Below are positions 26,088-34,907 of a stretch of DNA of 52,275 nucleotides, piece after piece. How positions within the stretch are numbered: the stretch's first letter is position 1; each line of letters begins with the position of its first letter. The notes below the pieces were generated by a model, which saw only the letters and a list, made by a program, of their open reading frames with translations, was not told the origin of the DNA and ran no database searches. A program made the position numbers and the translations under genes. Where the stretch lies: contig JAKAXE010000008.1 in NCBI GenBank assembly GCA_021816695.1, forward strand, positions 1 to 52,275, given 5' to 3'. This stretch comes from a bacterium (lineage in GTDB: Bacteria; Chloroflexota; Dormibacteria; Aeolococcales; Bog-877).

Positions 26088-27568
26088 CCGAGGAGCCACC
26101 GGCCGCGGGTGGCTCCCTGGCCCAGATCCTGGAGGAGCGCAGGCGCAAGGCCGCCCTCCTGACAGCGTCCGGCGTGCGGCCATGGGGCGTCGACTTCACC
26201 CCCGACCACAGCTGCAAGGAGGCGGCCGAAATGGCGCCGTCCGAGGAGGGAGTCAAGGGAGCGCGGGTCGCGGTGGCGGGCCGGATCCTCCGCCTCAGGC
26301 CCAGCGGTGGGATCACCTTCGCCGACATCTTCGACGCCAGCGGGCGGCTGCAGCTGCTGGCCTCGGCCGATGGGGCCGATCCGAAGCTGGTGCAGCGGCT
26401 GGAGGAGATGGACCTGGGCGACATAGTCGGCGCCCAGGGCGTGCTTATCAGAACCAGACGCGGTGAGCCATCCCTGGAGCTGTCGGGCCTCTTACTGCTG
26501 GCCAAAGCGCTCCGACCGCCGGCGGGCAAGCACACCGGGGTGGTGGACACCGAGCTTCGCTACCGCCGCCGCTACCTGGACCTGCTCACCACCCCAGAGC
26601 ACCGGGTCGCCTTCCGGCAGCGATCCGCGGTGATCGGAGCACTGCGCCGGACCCTGGACGAGCGGGGGTTCCTGGAAGTGGAGACCCCCGTCCTCCAGCC
26701 CATCCCTGGAGGTGGGGAGGCCCGCCCCTTCAGCACCCACCACAACTCCCTTGGGATAGACCTCTACCTGCGCATCGCCCTGGAGCTGTATTTGAAGCGG
26801 CTGCTGGTGGCGGGCTTCGAGCGCGTGTACGAGGTGGGGCGCGTCTTCCGCAACGAGGGGCTCTCCCCGCGCCACAATCCCGAGTTCACCCTCCTGGAGG
26901 CCTATCAGGCCTACGCGGACCGAGCCTCGATGATGGCCCTCTGCGAAGGCCTGGTGGCTGGCGCGGCAGCGGCAGCAGCTGCCGCCGGACCGCTCTCTGA
27001 GTCCGCCCGGGACCTCAACCCCCCGTTTCCCCGCAGAACCATGGTTGACCTGGTCGGCGCCCGGCTGGGAGTGGACCCGCTCTCGCTCTGGGCCGAGCCC
27101 GGCGAACTGGCCGCGACGGCTCGGGCAGCCGGTGCGACCGGGCCCCTCCCGGACACATCGGGTGAGCTGCTCTTCGCGCTCTACGAGCAGTTGGTGGAAC
27201 CCACTATAGAGGCCCCGACGTTCGTCACCGACTACCCGGTCGAGGTCTCCCCGCTGGCCCGCCGCTCCGCCGATCCGCGCTTCTGCGAGCGGTTCGAACT
27301 GGTGGTCCGAGGGCGTGAGCTGGCCAACGCCTTCTCCGAGCTCAACGACCCGGTGGAGCAGCGACGCCGCTTCGAGGACCAGGCCCGGCGCCGAGCTCTC
27401 GGCAACCTCGAGGTGCCGCCGTTCGACGAGGACTTTGTCGAGGCGCTGGAGCATGGCATGCCCCCTGCCGGGGGGATCGGGCTCGGGGTGGACCGGCTGG
27501 TGATGCTCCTGGTGGGGGCGCCCAGCATCCGCGACGTGGTCCTCTTCCCCACGCTGCGCCCGGAGTAG
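26084..27568 (+). CDS. lysS: Lysyl-tRNA synthetase, class II
   Basis: A 494-residue class II enzyme: an N-terminal OB-fold anticodon domain (VAVAGRILRLRPSGGITFADI), motif 1 region RGFLEVETPVLQPIPGG, motif 2 VFRNEGLSPRHNPEFTLLE, and motif 3 GIGLGVDRLVMLLVG. GTG at 26084 overlaps the greA stop. A small Ala-run (GAAAAAAAAG) sits in the insertion. A GC-rich hairpin follows immediately. Confidence 0.95.
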   Translation: MTEEPPAAGGSLAQILEERRRKAALLTASGVRPWGVDFTPDHSCKEAAEMAPSEEGVKGARVAVAGRILRLRPSGGITFADIFDASGRLQLLASADGADPKLVQRLEEMDLGDIVGAQGVLIRTRRGEPSLELSGLLLLAKALRPPAGKHTGVVDTELRYRRRYLDLLTTPEHRVAFRQRSAVIGALRRTLDERGFLEVETPVLQPIPGGGEARPFSTHHNSLGIDLYLRIALELYLKRLLVAGFERVYEVGRVFRNEGLSPRHNPEFTLLEAYQAYADRASMMALCEGLVAGAAAAAAAAGPLSESARDLNPPFPRRTMVDLVGARLGVDPLSLWAEPGELAATARAAGATGPLPDTSGELLFALYEQLVEPTIEAPTFVTDYPVEVSPLARRSADPRFCERFELVVRGRELANAFSELNDPVEQRRRFEDQARRRALGNLEVPPFDEDFVEALEHGMPPAGGIGLGVDRLVMLLVGAPSIRDVVLFPTLRPE

Positions 27569-27592
27569 CCGGGTGGGCTGAGCCCACCCCGG
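27569..27592 (+). terminator. Strong hairpin between lysS and serS
   Basis: CCGGGTGGGC-TGA-GCCCACCCCGG, a 10-bp stem with one extra C and a 3-base loop directly after the lysS stop. No U-tract follows; it nevertheless separates the greA-lysS unit from serS, which has its own -10 box. Confidence 0.5.
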
Positions 27593-27597
27593 TTGCG

Positions 27598-27603
27598 TAA
27601 CCT
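27598..27603 (+). promoter_or_regulatory. Candidate -10 box of serS
   Basis: TAACCT ends 7 bases before GTG 27611. No Shine-Dalgarno is present. It uses the same hexamer as glgP. Confidence 0.45.
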
Positions 27604-27610
27604 AGAACCC

Positions 27611-28894
27611 GTGCTGGCCCTCAGCTATATCCGTGACCATCCCGACCTGGTCCGGGAAGGAGCACGTCTCAAGGGTGAGGATGCCCCGGTGGACGAGGTC
27701 CTGCGGCTGGATCGCGAGCATCGATCTGCCCTGACCCAGGTGGAGACCCTGCGGGCCGAGCTCGGCCAGCGTTCCGCAGACCTCGGACGGCGAGCCCGGG
27801 AGGAGCCGTCGGGCGCCGCGGAGGAGCGCTCCGAGCTGGCGGAGCTGAAGCGCCGGATTGGGGAGCTGGACGCCCAGCGCCGGGAGGTTTGGGAGGAGCT
27901 GCAGCGGCTTCTCCTGGCGATCCCCAACCCACCCCACCCCTCGGTCCCCTTCGGCGTCGGGGACGAGGACAACCAGGTGGTGCGCACCTGGGGGGAGACG
28001 CCCACGTTCGACTTCGAGCCGCTGACCCACTACGACCTCGGGGAGCGGCTGGGCATCTTCGACTTCGAGCGGGCGGTGAAGGTGGCGGGCAGCCGGTTCG
28101 CGCTGCTCAAGGGGCCCGGGGCCAGGTTGGAGCGCGCCCTCACCTGGCTGATGCTCGACCTGGCCGCCGGCGATCACGGCTACGAGGAGGTTTCGCCCCC
28201 CTACATGGTGAGCCGGGAATGCATGGTGGGTACCGCCAACCTTCCCAAGTTTGAGGACGAGGCCTTCCACGTGGCAGAGGGCGACCGCTTTCTGATCCCC
28301 ACCGCCGAGGTCCCGGTGACCAACCTCTACCGGGAGGAGGTGCTGGACGCCGACCGGCTTCCCATCCGGCACGTGGCCTGGACGCCCTGCTGGCGGAGTG
28401 AGGCCGGGGCTCCGGGGAAGGACACGAGGGGGTACATCCGCCTGCACCAGTTCAGCAAGGTGGAGCTGGTCAAGTTCGTGCGGCCTGAGGATTCCCTGGA
28501 CGAGCTGGAGTCCCTGGTGCGCGACGCGGAGTCGGTTCTCCAGGCGCTCGGCATCCACTACCGGGTGCGGCTGATGTGCTCGGGGGACATGGGCTTCGCC
28601 CAGTGGAAGAAGTACGACATCGACGCCTACGCTCCCGGGCTGGGCCGCTACCTCGAAGTCTCGTCATGCTCCGCCTTCGGGGACTTCCAGGCCCGGCGGG
28701 CCAACATTCGCTTCAGGCCTCCCGGGGGGAAGCCCGAGTTCGTGCACACCCTCAACGGGAGCGCCCTTGCCCTGCCTCGCACCTTCGACTGTCTGGTTGA
28801 GACCTACCAGACGAAGGGGGGCGGGATCCGCGTGCCCGAGGCGCTCCGTGGCTACCTGGGCGGCATTGAGGAGATTGGCCCCCCGGAGTCTTGA
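27611..28894 (+). CDS. serS: Seryl-tRNA synthetase
   Basis: GTG 27611 fits the family start ([17 protein letters not shown]); the track start at 27593 lies upstream of the -10 box. The protein (427 residues) has the long N-terminal antiparallel coiled coil that grips tRNA-Ser, motif 2 [22 protein letters not shown], and motif 3 [20 protein letters not shown]. Its substrate tRNA-Ser(UGA) is encoded 1.4 kb downstream, which may be chance. Confidence 0.94.
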   Translation: MLALSYIRDHPDLVREGARLKGEDAPVDEVLRLDREHRSALTQVETLRAELGQRSADLGRRAREEPSGAAEERSELAELKRRIGELDAQRREVWEELQRLLLAIPNPPHPSVPFGVGDEDNQVVRTWGETPTFDFEPLTHYDLGERLGIFDFERAVKVAGSRFALLKGPGARLERALTWLMLDLAAGDHGYEEVSPPYMVSRECMVGTANLPKFEDEAFHVAEGDRFLIPTAEVPVTNLYREEVLDADRLPIRHVAWTPCWRSEAGAPGKDTRGYIRLHQFSKVELVKFVRPEDSLDELESLVRDAESVLQALGIHYRVRLMCSGDMGFAQWKKYDIDAYAPGLGRYLEVSSCSAFGDFQARRANIRFRPPGGKPEFVHTLNGSALALPRTFDCLVETYQTKGGGIRVPEALRGYLGGIEEIGPPES

Positions 28895-28942
28895 CAGCAG
28901 TCTCTCGAAGCATTACTCTCGAAACTCCACTCGCCAATAGGA

Positions 28943-30193
28943 GTGCCCGAGTTGCCCTGGTCCCTCCGCCTCCCCGGAATCCTCAGAGAACGACGGTTTC
29001 TGATCTTCGCCGGCGGCCAGGGGGTGTCGGCCATCGGGGACGGGGTCTACCTCGTGGCCCTGGCCTGGACCTCGCTGCAGCTCACCCGCTCCCCGGTCTA
29101 CCTGGGGCTGCTGCTGACCACCTCGGCCCTCCCGAGGGCGATCCTCATGCTCGCCGGCGGGGTGGTGGTCGACCGCCTCGGCCCGCGACGGGTGATCCTG
29201 GGAAGCGACCTGAGCCGGGCGCTGCTCATCAGTGGGGTCGCGGCGGTGGTCCTCCTGGGCCATCTGTCAGTCCTGCTGCTCTTCCTGATCGCCGCCATCT
29301 TCGGTGTCTTCGACGCCCTCTTCTACCCCGCGACGATGACCCTGGTGCCGGCGCTGGTCAGCCCCGAGCGGCTGTCCGCCGCCAATGGCGTTTGGCAGCT
29401 GGCGGTGGAGGGGACCATGATCATCGGCCCGCCGCTGGGTGGGCTGGTGATCGGGCTGGCCGGGCCGGGGCCGGCGTTCCTCGTGGACGGGGGGAGCTTC
29501 CTGGTGGCGTTCGCCGCGCTCCTGGTGGTCCGGGCCACTACCGCGCCCGGTCCTACGTCCCAGCCCAGGGAGAGCGGTTGGGCCTCCCTGACGGCAGGGG
29601 TGCGCACCAGCCTTGCCAACCCCCTTCTGCGGGCACTCATGCCGCTCACGGCGGTGCTGAACCTGGCGGCGGGCGGGCCGCTCAATGTGGGAATCCCGCT
29701 GCTCGCGCGCGCCCACGGCTGGGGACCTGCGGGATATGGCCTCATCGAAGGGGGCCTGGGAGCTGGGATTCTGGTGGGCGGGGCAGCTATGGGAGCCGGC
29801 CTCCGATTGCCGCGGCCTGGGCTCAGTGTGCTCGGGATGGCCGCGGCCCTCGGGGTGCTGACGGTCCTCCTGGGGAGCGCGCCGATGCTGCTGCTGGCGA
29901 TGTTGCTGGCCCTGGTGATGGGGAGCCTCATCAGCGCGACCAACGTGGCGGTGGTGTCCCTGGTGCAGCAGAAGACCCCTGCCGAGGTGCTGGGACGGGT
30001 TATGAGCGTCCTTATGTTCTCCAGCATGAGCCTGACCCCCATCGCCTACGCCGTCTCTGGAGGGGTAGCGCGAGGGATCGGAGTCTCTGGACTCTTCGCC
30101 GCTGGAGGGGTGCTGGTGGTGATCACCGCCGGTGCCGGTTTCCGAGCCCGGGCGGTGCGCGAGTTTGGAGTGGCCGAGCCCTCTCCGGCCTGA
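28943..30193 (+). CDS. MFS transporter (MFS_3/enterobactin-exporter-like)
   Basis: A 416-residue protein with about 12 hydrophobic helices. Helix 1 onset FLIFAGGQGVSAIGDGVYLVALAW and the loop 2-3 motif GGVVVDRLGPRRVILGSDL are typical of the MFS_3 drug/siderophore exporter group. Start: GTG 28943 overlaps the only GGAG, so TTG 28952, eight bases downstream of it, may be the true start. Substrate unknown. A hairpin at 30221-30238 follows. Confidence 0.85.
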   Translation: MPELPWSLRLPGILRERRFLIFAGGQGVSAIGDGVYLVALAWTSLQLTRSPVYLGLLLTTSALPRAILMLAGGVVVDRLGPRRVILGSDLSRALLISGVAAVVLLGHLSVLLLFLIAAIFGVFDALFYPATMTLVPALVSPERLSAANGVWQLAVEGTMIIGPPLGGLVIGLAGPGPAFLVDGGSFLVAFAALLVVRATTAPGPTSQPRESGWASLTAGVRTSLANPLLRALMPLTAVLNLAAGGPLNVGIPLLARAHGWGPAGYGLIEGGLGAGILVGGAAMGAGLRLPRPGLSVLGMAAALGVLTVLLGSAPMLLLAMLLALVMGSLISATNVAVVSLVQQKTPAEVLGRVMSVLMFSSMSLTPIAYAVSGGVARGIGVSGLFAAGGVLVVITAGAGFRARAVREFGVAEPSPA

Positions 30194-30220
30194 GCCAGCG
30201 CCCGGTCCAACGTTGCGTGG

Positions 30221-30238
30221 CCCACCGTGCTCGGTGGG
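30221..30238 (+). terminator. Hairpin after the MFS gene
   Basis: CCCACCG-TGCT-CGGTGGG, a 7-bp perfect stem 27 bases past the stop. A second small hairpin GGGTGG-GCG-CCACCC (30246-30260) abuts the tRNA. Neither has a T tract. Confidence 0.4.
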
Positions 30239-30260
30239 ATCATGAGGGTGGGCGCCACCC

Positions 30261-30350
30261 GGAGGGATGGCAGAGTGGTTGATTGCGGCGGTCTTGAAAA
30301 CCGCTGAGGCGGCAACGCTTCCGGGGGTTCGAATCCCTCTCCCTCCGCCA
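30261..30350 (+). tRNA. tRNA-Ser (anticodon UGA)
   Basis: Acceptor stem GGAGGGA/TCCCTCC with discriminator G and encoded CCA (30348-30350). The anticodon stem GCGGT/ACCGC encloses loop CTTGAAA with TGA at 30295-30297. A long variable arm, typical of serine tRNAs, and the T-loop TTCGAAT are present. It is the apparent insertion site of the element that begins here. Confidence 0.95.
30321..30350 (+). other. Candidate attL core: 3' end of tRNA-Ser
   Basis: The integrase gene ends about 85 bases from the intact tRNA 3' end and reads toward it, the classic arrangement for tRNA-targeting tyrosine integrases. The gap contains an inverted repeat GGGCCACT (30365-30372)/AGTGGCCC (30410-30417). I saw no second copy of the tRNA end in the window. 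Confidence 0.5.
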
Positions 30351-30435
30351 GTTTGATCTCAAATGGGCCACTGCCGAGGCCGCCACAGCCCGGCCGCCTG
30401 GCCTTGTAAAGTGGCCCCGTACAGCAAAAGGTTCG

Positions 30436-31560
30436 CTAGCCGCCTCGGGCGATCTCGTCGAGGATGTCGGCGGCGGACCTGTGCATTGGCTCTGTCGAGT
30501 GGGAGTACAGGTCCAGGGTGATCGCCACCGTCGAGTGGCCGAGCATGTCGGCCGCGACCTTCGGGTGCACCCCGCGGCTGAGCATGAGGGTCGCGGCAGT
30601 GTGTCGGAGATCATGGAAGCGAATCCGAGGAAGGTCGGCTTGGGTCAGGAGCCGGCGGAAGTGACGGAGCAATTCAGACGGGTCGAGCGGCCCTCCAGAT
30701 TCGGTCGTGAACACGAGGTCTGGGTCTTGCCACTTGGGCCCGGCTAAGAGCCGCTCACTCACCTGCTCGGTACGGCGCTGCTGCAGGGCCGCGACAGCCA
30801 AGTCCCCAAGCATGATTCGCCGCTGAGATCGCGCCGTCTTCGGCGCCTCTCGGACCATCCCTCCGCTACTCCTTGATCGCTGAAGGGTCCCGGTGACCTG
30901 CAATGCCCTCCGGTCGAGGTCAAGGTCCCCCCATCGCAGTGCGAGCAGCTCGCCCTGGCGCATTCCAGTCGTGACGGCCAGCAGCCACAGGGCGGCGAGA
31001 CGGTCCTCTGAGGTGATCGTGAGAAGCTGCCGAACTTGGATGTCGTTTAGAGTCGCCATGTCGTGGTGGGCCATCCGTGGAGCATCGACGAGGTCGGCCA
31101 CGTTCCGCGACACCATCTCCAGCCTCAGGGCTTGGCCCAGCGCCCGGTGGATGACCATATGCACGTGGTGGACCGTCGTTGGGGAGAGGTTGGTGCCCAA
31201 GAGCTTTGAGTAGAGCGACTGCAAATCTCGCGGCTGGAGGGCCTTGAGAGCCTTCTTCCCCAAGGTTGGCTGTAGGTGGACTCTGACCAACTGCTCGTAC
31301 CGCACCCAGGTCCGCTCCCGGACCTGGGGCTTGGCCATCTCGAGCCACTCGTCAAGGAAGTGAGCCACGGTCTCTCTCCCTGACGGGATCGGCACCCCCT
31401 CGTGTCGCGAGTGCAGGGCCGTGTTGAGCTTCTCAGCCGCCTCGTGCCTGGAGTGTGCATAGAAAACTTGCCGGCGTCCGTTGGGTAGGGTGATCGCCGC
31501 GGCCCACAGCTTGTCATTGTGGCGGTATACCGAGCCCTCACCGTGACCTCGCCGGGTCAC
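30436..31560 (-). CDS. Tyrosine recombinase (phage/ICE-type integrase)
   Basis: GTG at 31560 overlaps the stop of the upstream gene (GTGA) and gives 374 residues; the longer track start is not needed. An arm-binding region (GEGSVYRHNDKLWAAAI) and SAM-like core-binding domain (TVAHFLDEWLEMAKPQVRE) precede the catalytic domain. Catalytic residues are present: Arg in TGMRQGELLALRW, His-x-x-Arg in HDLRHTAATLML, His in LGHSTVAITLDLYSH and the Tyr in the same segment. It should integrate and, with a helper, excise the element at tRNA-Ser. No excisionase gene was recognised. Confidence 0.93.
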   Translation of the reverse strand: MTRRGHGEGSVYRHNDKLWAAAITLPNGRRQVFYAHSRHEAAEKLNTALHSRHEGVPIPSGRETVAHFLDEWLEMAKPQVRERTWVRYEQLVRVHLQPTLGKKALKALQPRDLQSLYSKLLGTNLSPTTVHHVHMVIHRALGQALRLEMVSRNVADLVDAPRMAHHDMATLNDIQVRQLLTITSEDRLAALWLLAVTTGMRQGELLALRWGDLDLDRRALQVTGTLQRSRSSGGMVREAPKTARSQRRIMLGDLAVAALQQRRTEQVSERLLAGPKWQDPDLVFTTESGGPLDPSELLRHFRRLLTQADLPRIRFHDLRHTAATLMLSRGVHPKVAADMLGHSTVAITLDLYSHSTEPMHRSAADILDEIARGG

Positions 31561-32411
31561 TGGGGGATGGTCCCTTCTGCATGACCAACAGGCATCCTCT
31601 TGAAGCTCCTGAGCCCGAATGGATAGCTTCGAACTGGAGGTGCCACGAGAGACTCCGGATGGGGCATAACGTACGTGGTCCCCCCGGACGCCGAGTGGAC
31701 TTCGACGGGACTCCCAACCACCCACCCATCGCCACCCGGATTTCGGCGCAACGGGGCAGCGCGAAGGTCGAACCGTATTCGGTCAACTGCCCCTCCACCA
31801 CCGGCTGGGCGCACTTCCAAGACTCGGGAGACCGAGCGAAGTGCCAGCGGGGAACCAGACGGCTCGCTCGCGGATGCCGTGCCCCAGAACGCCACAGTGG
31901 CGCCCAAGGTGATTTGGAGGCGCGAGATGGAGCGTGCAGGCAGCAGGTAGCGGCCCGGGCCGAGGGGGAGAGGGGACATCTTGGTGAGATCGCCTAGCGG
32001 AGCAACGGGCCCTACGGAGTCAAACGAGACCTCTCTCTGGAACGTGCCGATGGCGTCGTTCACGTCTGCGACCCAATCCAGCAACTCAAATTTGTCCCAC
32101 GACGTAGATCCGGCCACTTCGAGCATTTCAATGGTCGCTGCCCGAGGGCCATCGTTCAGGACCGCGCCAGAGGCGCGGACCAGGAGCAACTGGGCGCTGC
32201 CGTCGCGGTCGGTGAAGAGGTCCCCGGCCGCTACAGGGCTCGGCGGCTGACTTGCGAAGGCCGGCGGCTTCAGTGGGGTGTCGCGAGGCGCATCGAGGAT
32301 GAGAGCCACCGCCGGCTGCGTTGCATCAACTCGAGTGTGGTATGCCTGCACCGCGAGAATGACGGTCGCCACCGCCAGGGCGAGGGTCCCCGCTCCTACG
32401 AGCCACTCCAT
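31557..32411 (-). CDS. Protein of unknown function with one N-terminal membrane helix
   Basis: A 284-residue protein. Residues 5-24 (VGAGTLALAVATVILAVQAY) form a membrane anchor; the rest is soluble with beta-rich patterns (RYLLPARSISRLQITLG). No family recognised. A TACCCT box ends 8 bases before the ATG without Shine-Dalgarno. It is translationally coupled to the integrase gene. Base composition is visibly less GC-rich than the core genes, in keeping with cargo. Confidence 0.6.
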   Translation of the reverse strand: MEWLVGAGTLALAVATVILAVQAYHTRVDATQPAVALILDAPRDTPLKPPAFASQPPSPVAAGDLFTDRDGSAQLLLVRASGAVLNDGPRAATIEMLEVAGSTSWDKFELLDWVADVNDAIGTFQREVSFDSVGPVAPLGDLTKMSPLPLGPGRYLLPARSISRLQITLGATVAFWGTASASEPSGSPLALRSVSRVLEVRPAGGGGAVDRIRFDLRAAPLRRNPGGDGWVVGSPVEVHSASGGTTYVMPHPESLVAPPVRSYPFGLRSFKRMPVGHAEGTIPQ

Positions 32412-32540
32412 GGCCTGTCAGGGTACGACCTCAGGTTCTACTTGCGGCCAGGTTGACGGTGGTGAGATGACCAATGGTTCGGCACGTTGTGATGGCGTCC
32501 GCACGCACGTGGCCGGAAGTGGGACGTAGGATTGGCCGGC

Positions 32541-33242
32541 ATGGGGCTGGATAGCGCGGACAGCGCCGCAGCGCTCAATAGCCAAGGAATTGCCAGGTCG
32601 AGCGGACTGCCGACCGCCCAACTGAAGCACTCACTGTGGGCCACTTGGAGTGAACTCGCGATAGAGCACGAAGCTGCTGCGTGGGGAGCCCGGTCGCGGG
32701 CATTGAGTGCGTCAGGTCCGGCCGACCGCAGCGAACCGATGGAGGATGAATTCAGAGCCTCCCTCCAAGCCGTGACTACAGCGGCCTTTGCTCTGGACGC
32801 GCTCCACGTTCCTGTGAAGGCAATTGCCGAGAGAGATGGAGCAGGCCAAGCGGGGTCGGGTCCTGGGCGAGGCGCTCGCCGAGAGGCCATCCTCAGAGAA
32901 GCGCTGAAAGCAGTCTTCTTGGTGGGCCGGCTAAACAACCGTTGGGTCCGGGAGTTCAAGTGGCTGTTTAACTTGCGGGGTGGCGCCGTTCACTATGGGG
33001 AGTCGGCTGAGGACCCCGCGCCACACCCACTTGGGTTGAGTGTGTCCAAGGCCCACAGCACCTACCGCGCAGAGGCCGCCACACGGGCGGTCGATCTCTT
33101 GATGGAGGTACTGCACTCGGCCGCTGAGCAGCCCAGGCCGAATCTCAAAGACGCGGTCAAATGGTCGGCAGATATTAAGCCTTCCGTGCGGAAGTTGGAC
33201 GAACTGAGGGCTCGCAGCCAGCAGACAACTGACTCAAGCTAG
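32541..33242 (+). CDS. HEPN-like helical protein (tentative)
   Basis: ATG 32541 follows TAGGAT by 8 bases; an in-frame TTG at 32532 overlaps the box. The 233-residue, largely helical protein carries near residue 150 the segment WLFNLRGGAVHYGE, which contains an R-x4-H motif like that of HEPN RNases, followed by a Pro-His loop and a long helix (EAATRAVDLLMEVLHSA). The assignment rests on this motif and helical pattern only. It converges on, and overlaps by 9 bases, the HAD phosphatase gene. Confidence 0.5.
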   Translation: MGLDSADSAAALNSQGIARSSGLPTAQLKHSLWATWSELAIEHEAAAWGARSRALSASGPADRSEPMEDEFRASLQAVTTAAFALDALHVPVKAIAERDGAGQAGSGPGRGARREAILREALKAVFLVGRLNNRWVREFKWLFNLRGGAVHYGESAEDPAPHPLGLSVSKAHSTYRAEAATRAVDLLMEVLHSAAEQPRPNLKDAVKWSADIKPSVRKLDELRARSQQTTDSS

Positions 33243-33779
33243 GTCCAGGGGCGACCCGTCGCCGATCTTATTCAGCCAGCGCTCGATCCGGTCTATATGC
33301 CGCGGCGTCAGGCCTACTTTCTTCTCGGGGTGTACGAGCAGGTGCGGCGTCCGTACGGTTCGGGCCCACCTCATCCCGCTGGAGACCATGCGGGGATCAT
33401 CGTCGACCCAAATGAAGGGCCGGTCCGGCTGTGAGCGCAGGTACTCTTGGACTGCCACCAGTTTGTCCCACGGGCGGACCGGGGCAGGAAGCTTCAGGTA
33501 TGGCTGCCCGGCCCAGCCAAGGTCCTTCGAGAGCCCGTAGGTGTCAACTTCCTTCTCCCAGGTGGAGCACCAGACCCGCTCGACTGGCAGTTCCGTAAGG
33601 CGGGCCACCAGGTTGGGCGCGAAGAAGACGGGCATGTGGATAGAGGGCGACCGGACCCAGGCTGGCCAGCAGGCGGGGAGTGGCCCCATGTGCTCTCCCG
33701 CCACTGGGGAGATCACCCCATCCACGTCGAGGAAGAGGAGTGGGAGAGCGGCGGGGACTGATGCGTTGGCGACAGTCAC
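33234..33779 (-). CDS. HAD-family phosphatase, SAK RNA-repair type
   Basis: Start GTG 33779 is preceded at 6 bases by TACCCT; the track start at 33806 is upstream of this box. It has 181 residues: motif I LLFLDVDGVISPV with both Asp, motif II WCSTWE, and motif IV FIWVDDDPRM. The C-terminal GLTPRHIDRIERWL is typical of the HAD domain found in so-called Swiss Army Knife RNA-repair proteins. In that context it would remove terminal phosphates. The P-loop kinase lies just upstream. Confidence 0.75.
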   Translation of the reverse strand: MTVANASVPAALPLLFLDVDGVISPVAGEHMGPLPACWPAWVRSPSIHMPVFFAPNLVARLTELPVERVWCSTWEKEVDTYGLSKDLGWAGQPYLKLPAPVRPWDKLVAVQEYLRSQPDRPFIWVDDDPRMVSSGMRWARTVRTPHLLVHPEKKVGLTPRHIDRIERWLNKIGDGSPLDLA

Positions 33780-33893
33780 GAGATCAGGGTAGGCCCTTGG
33801 GATCACCAGCGGTCGGGCACGTACAGTCAGTGCCCATGCCCGGCCCCCGTCGCGGACTAACAGTCACCTCCCACCCAGTCGGCGCCGCGGCGA

Positions 33894-34436
33894 TTAACTC
33901 TGGGCGATCTGGTCAACGATGCGATCGATCACCTCAGCCCAATCCACGGACTTGCCGTCGGCATCGACCGTGTGGATGATCCTACGGCCGTAGAACATCG
34001 CCAATCGCGGCCACGCCGCCTGAATGTTGGTCATCTGTCGGTCAAGGGCATCTACCGTGACCGTTCCCCTGTCAATGAAGTGGCGCCGGGCGACCGCCCG
34101 ATCCCCGTCGAACCACCAGGCATCCACGCCAGCCGAGCACAGGGCCTCGACGAACGGCAAGCTGCTCGGCGGGTAGCCCCAGTCAAGTGCGACGGGTCGG
34201 TGAAGCGCGTGGAGAGCTGCCACCAGCCCCGCCTGCCTTCCATGGCTAACGGCTTGGTCCCATTCGGACTGGAGTCCAAGCCGTGCCAACCCGCCGCGCT
34301 CCACGTCCGCAGCGAGAAAGCCGCGATTCTCAGCGAGCCACCTGGCAAAGGTGGACTTGCCCGTCGCCGGCACCCCTGAGATCAGTAGAAGGGGCGAGGG
34401 TGCGGGCCGGTCCGTTGGTGTGGGCTCTCGGTCCAT
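33894..34436 (-). CDS. Small P-loop kinase (Pnkp/zeta-like AAA_33)
   Basis: A 180-residue protein with Walker A LISGVPATGKSTFARWLAE, an Asp-containing second strand (LAADVERGG), and an Arg-rich lid (GDRAVARRHFIDRG). This resembles the kinase half of polynucleotide kinase and related AAA_33 proteins. TACGAT ends 7 bases before its ATG. It lies between the ParB-like and HAD genes on the same strand. Substrate could be RNA 5'-OH, a nucleotide or a small molecule; only the fold is clear. Confidence 0.72.
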   Translation of the reverse strand: MDREPTPTDRPAPSPLLLISGVPATGKSTFARWLAENRGFLAADVERGGLARLGLQSEWDQAVSHGRQAGLVAALHALHRPVALDWGYPPSSLPFVEALCSAGVDAWWFDGDRAVARRHFIDRGTVTVDALDRQMTNIQAAWPRLAMFYGRRIIHTVDADGKSVDWAEVIDRIVDQIAQS

Positions 34437-34469
34437 CGCAGTGATCGTAGGGGTCGGCGCCCACCTCGC

Positions 34470-34907
34470 CTACCGACGCCGGCTGCGCTGCTTCGTCTCA
34501 GCCAGGATCGCGTCGCGGAGTTCTGACCAGCCTGCCCTCCCCTCTCGAAGCCGATCCACCGCCACCCTGACGACATCCGCCTCGCTCACCCGGACCCCAT
34601 CCCGGAGCCCATCGGCCACAATGCGGTGGAGCCACTCCTCCTGCTCAACTCGGAGCTGGACTTGGAGCTTGCGGGCAGCGAAGCTCGGGCGCCCGCCACC
34701 TCCCTTCATCGCCACCTTGGTACGTCGGAGAGCGGTCACCGCCTTATGTGGGGAGGTAGGCACGTCAAGAGATGAGGACGACTCGACACCCCCACCTGCA
34801 TAGGTCGGAGTGTCGGCATTCCCCCGGCGTCCCCCTGCCATAGAAGGAGTCACGCGGCGGGGCCGCTGGATCATCTCCTCAAGGGTGTCCAGCCCATCGT
34901 CAGCCAT
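34470..34907 (-). CDS. ParB-like partner of ParA (ribbon-helix-helix type, tentative)
   Basis: A 145-residue basic protein. A flexible N-terminal half (with a GGG run) is followed by a short RHH-like module: RKLQVQLRVEQEEWLHRIVADG then VRVSEADVVRVAVDRLREG. The start overlaps the end of parA by 8 bases. In type Ib partition systems such a small second gene encodes an RHH protein that binds repeated half-sites upstream of parA and stimulates its ATPase. The ACGT array upstream fits this. Confidence 0.6.
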   Translation of the reverse strand: MADDGLDTLEEMIQRPRRVTPSMAGGRRGNADTPTYAGGGVESSSSLDVPTSPHKAVTALRRTKVAMKGGGGRPSFAARKLQVQLRVEQEEWLHRIVADGLRDGVRVSEADVVRVAVDRLREGRAGWSELRDAILAETKQRSRRR

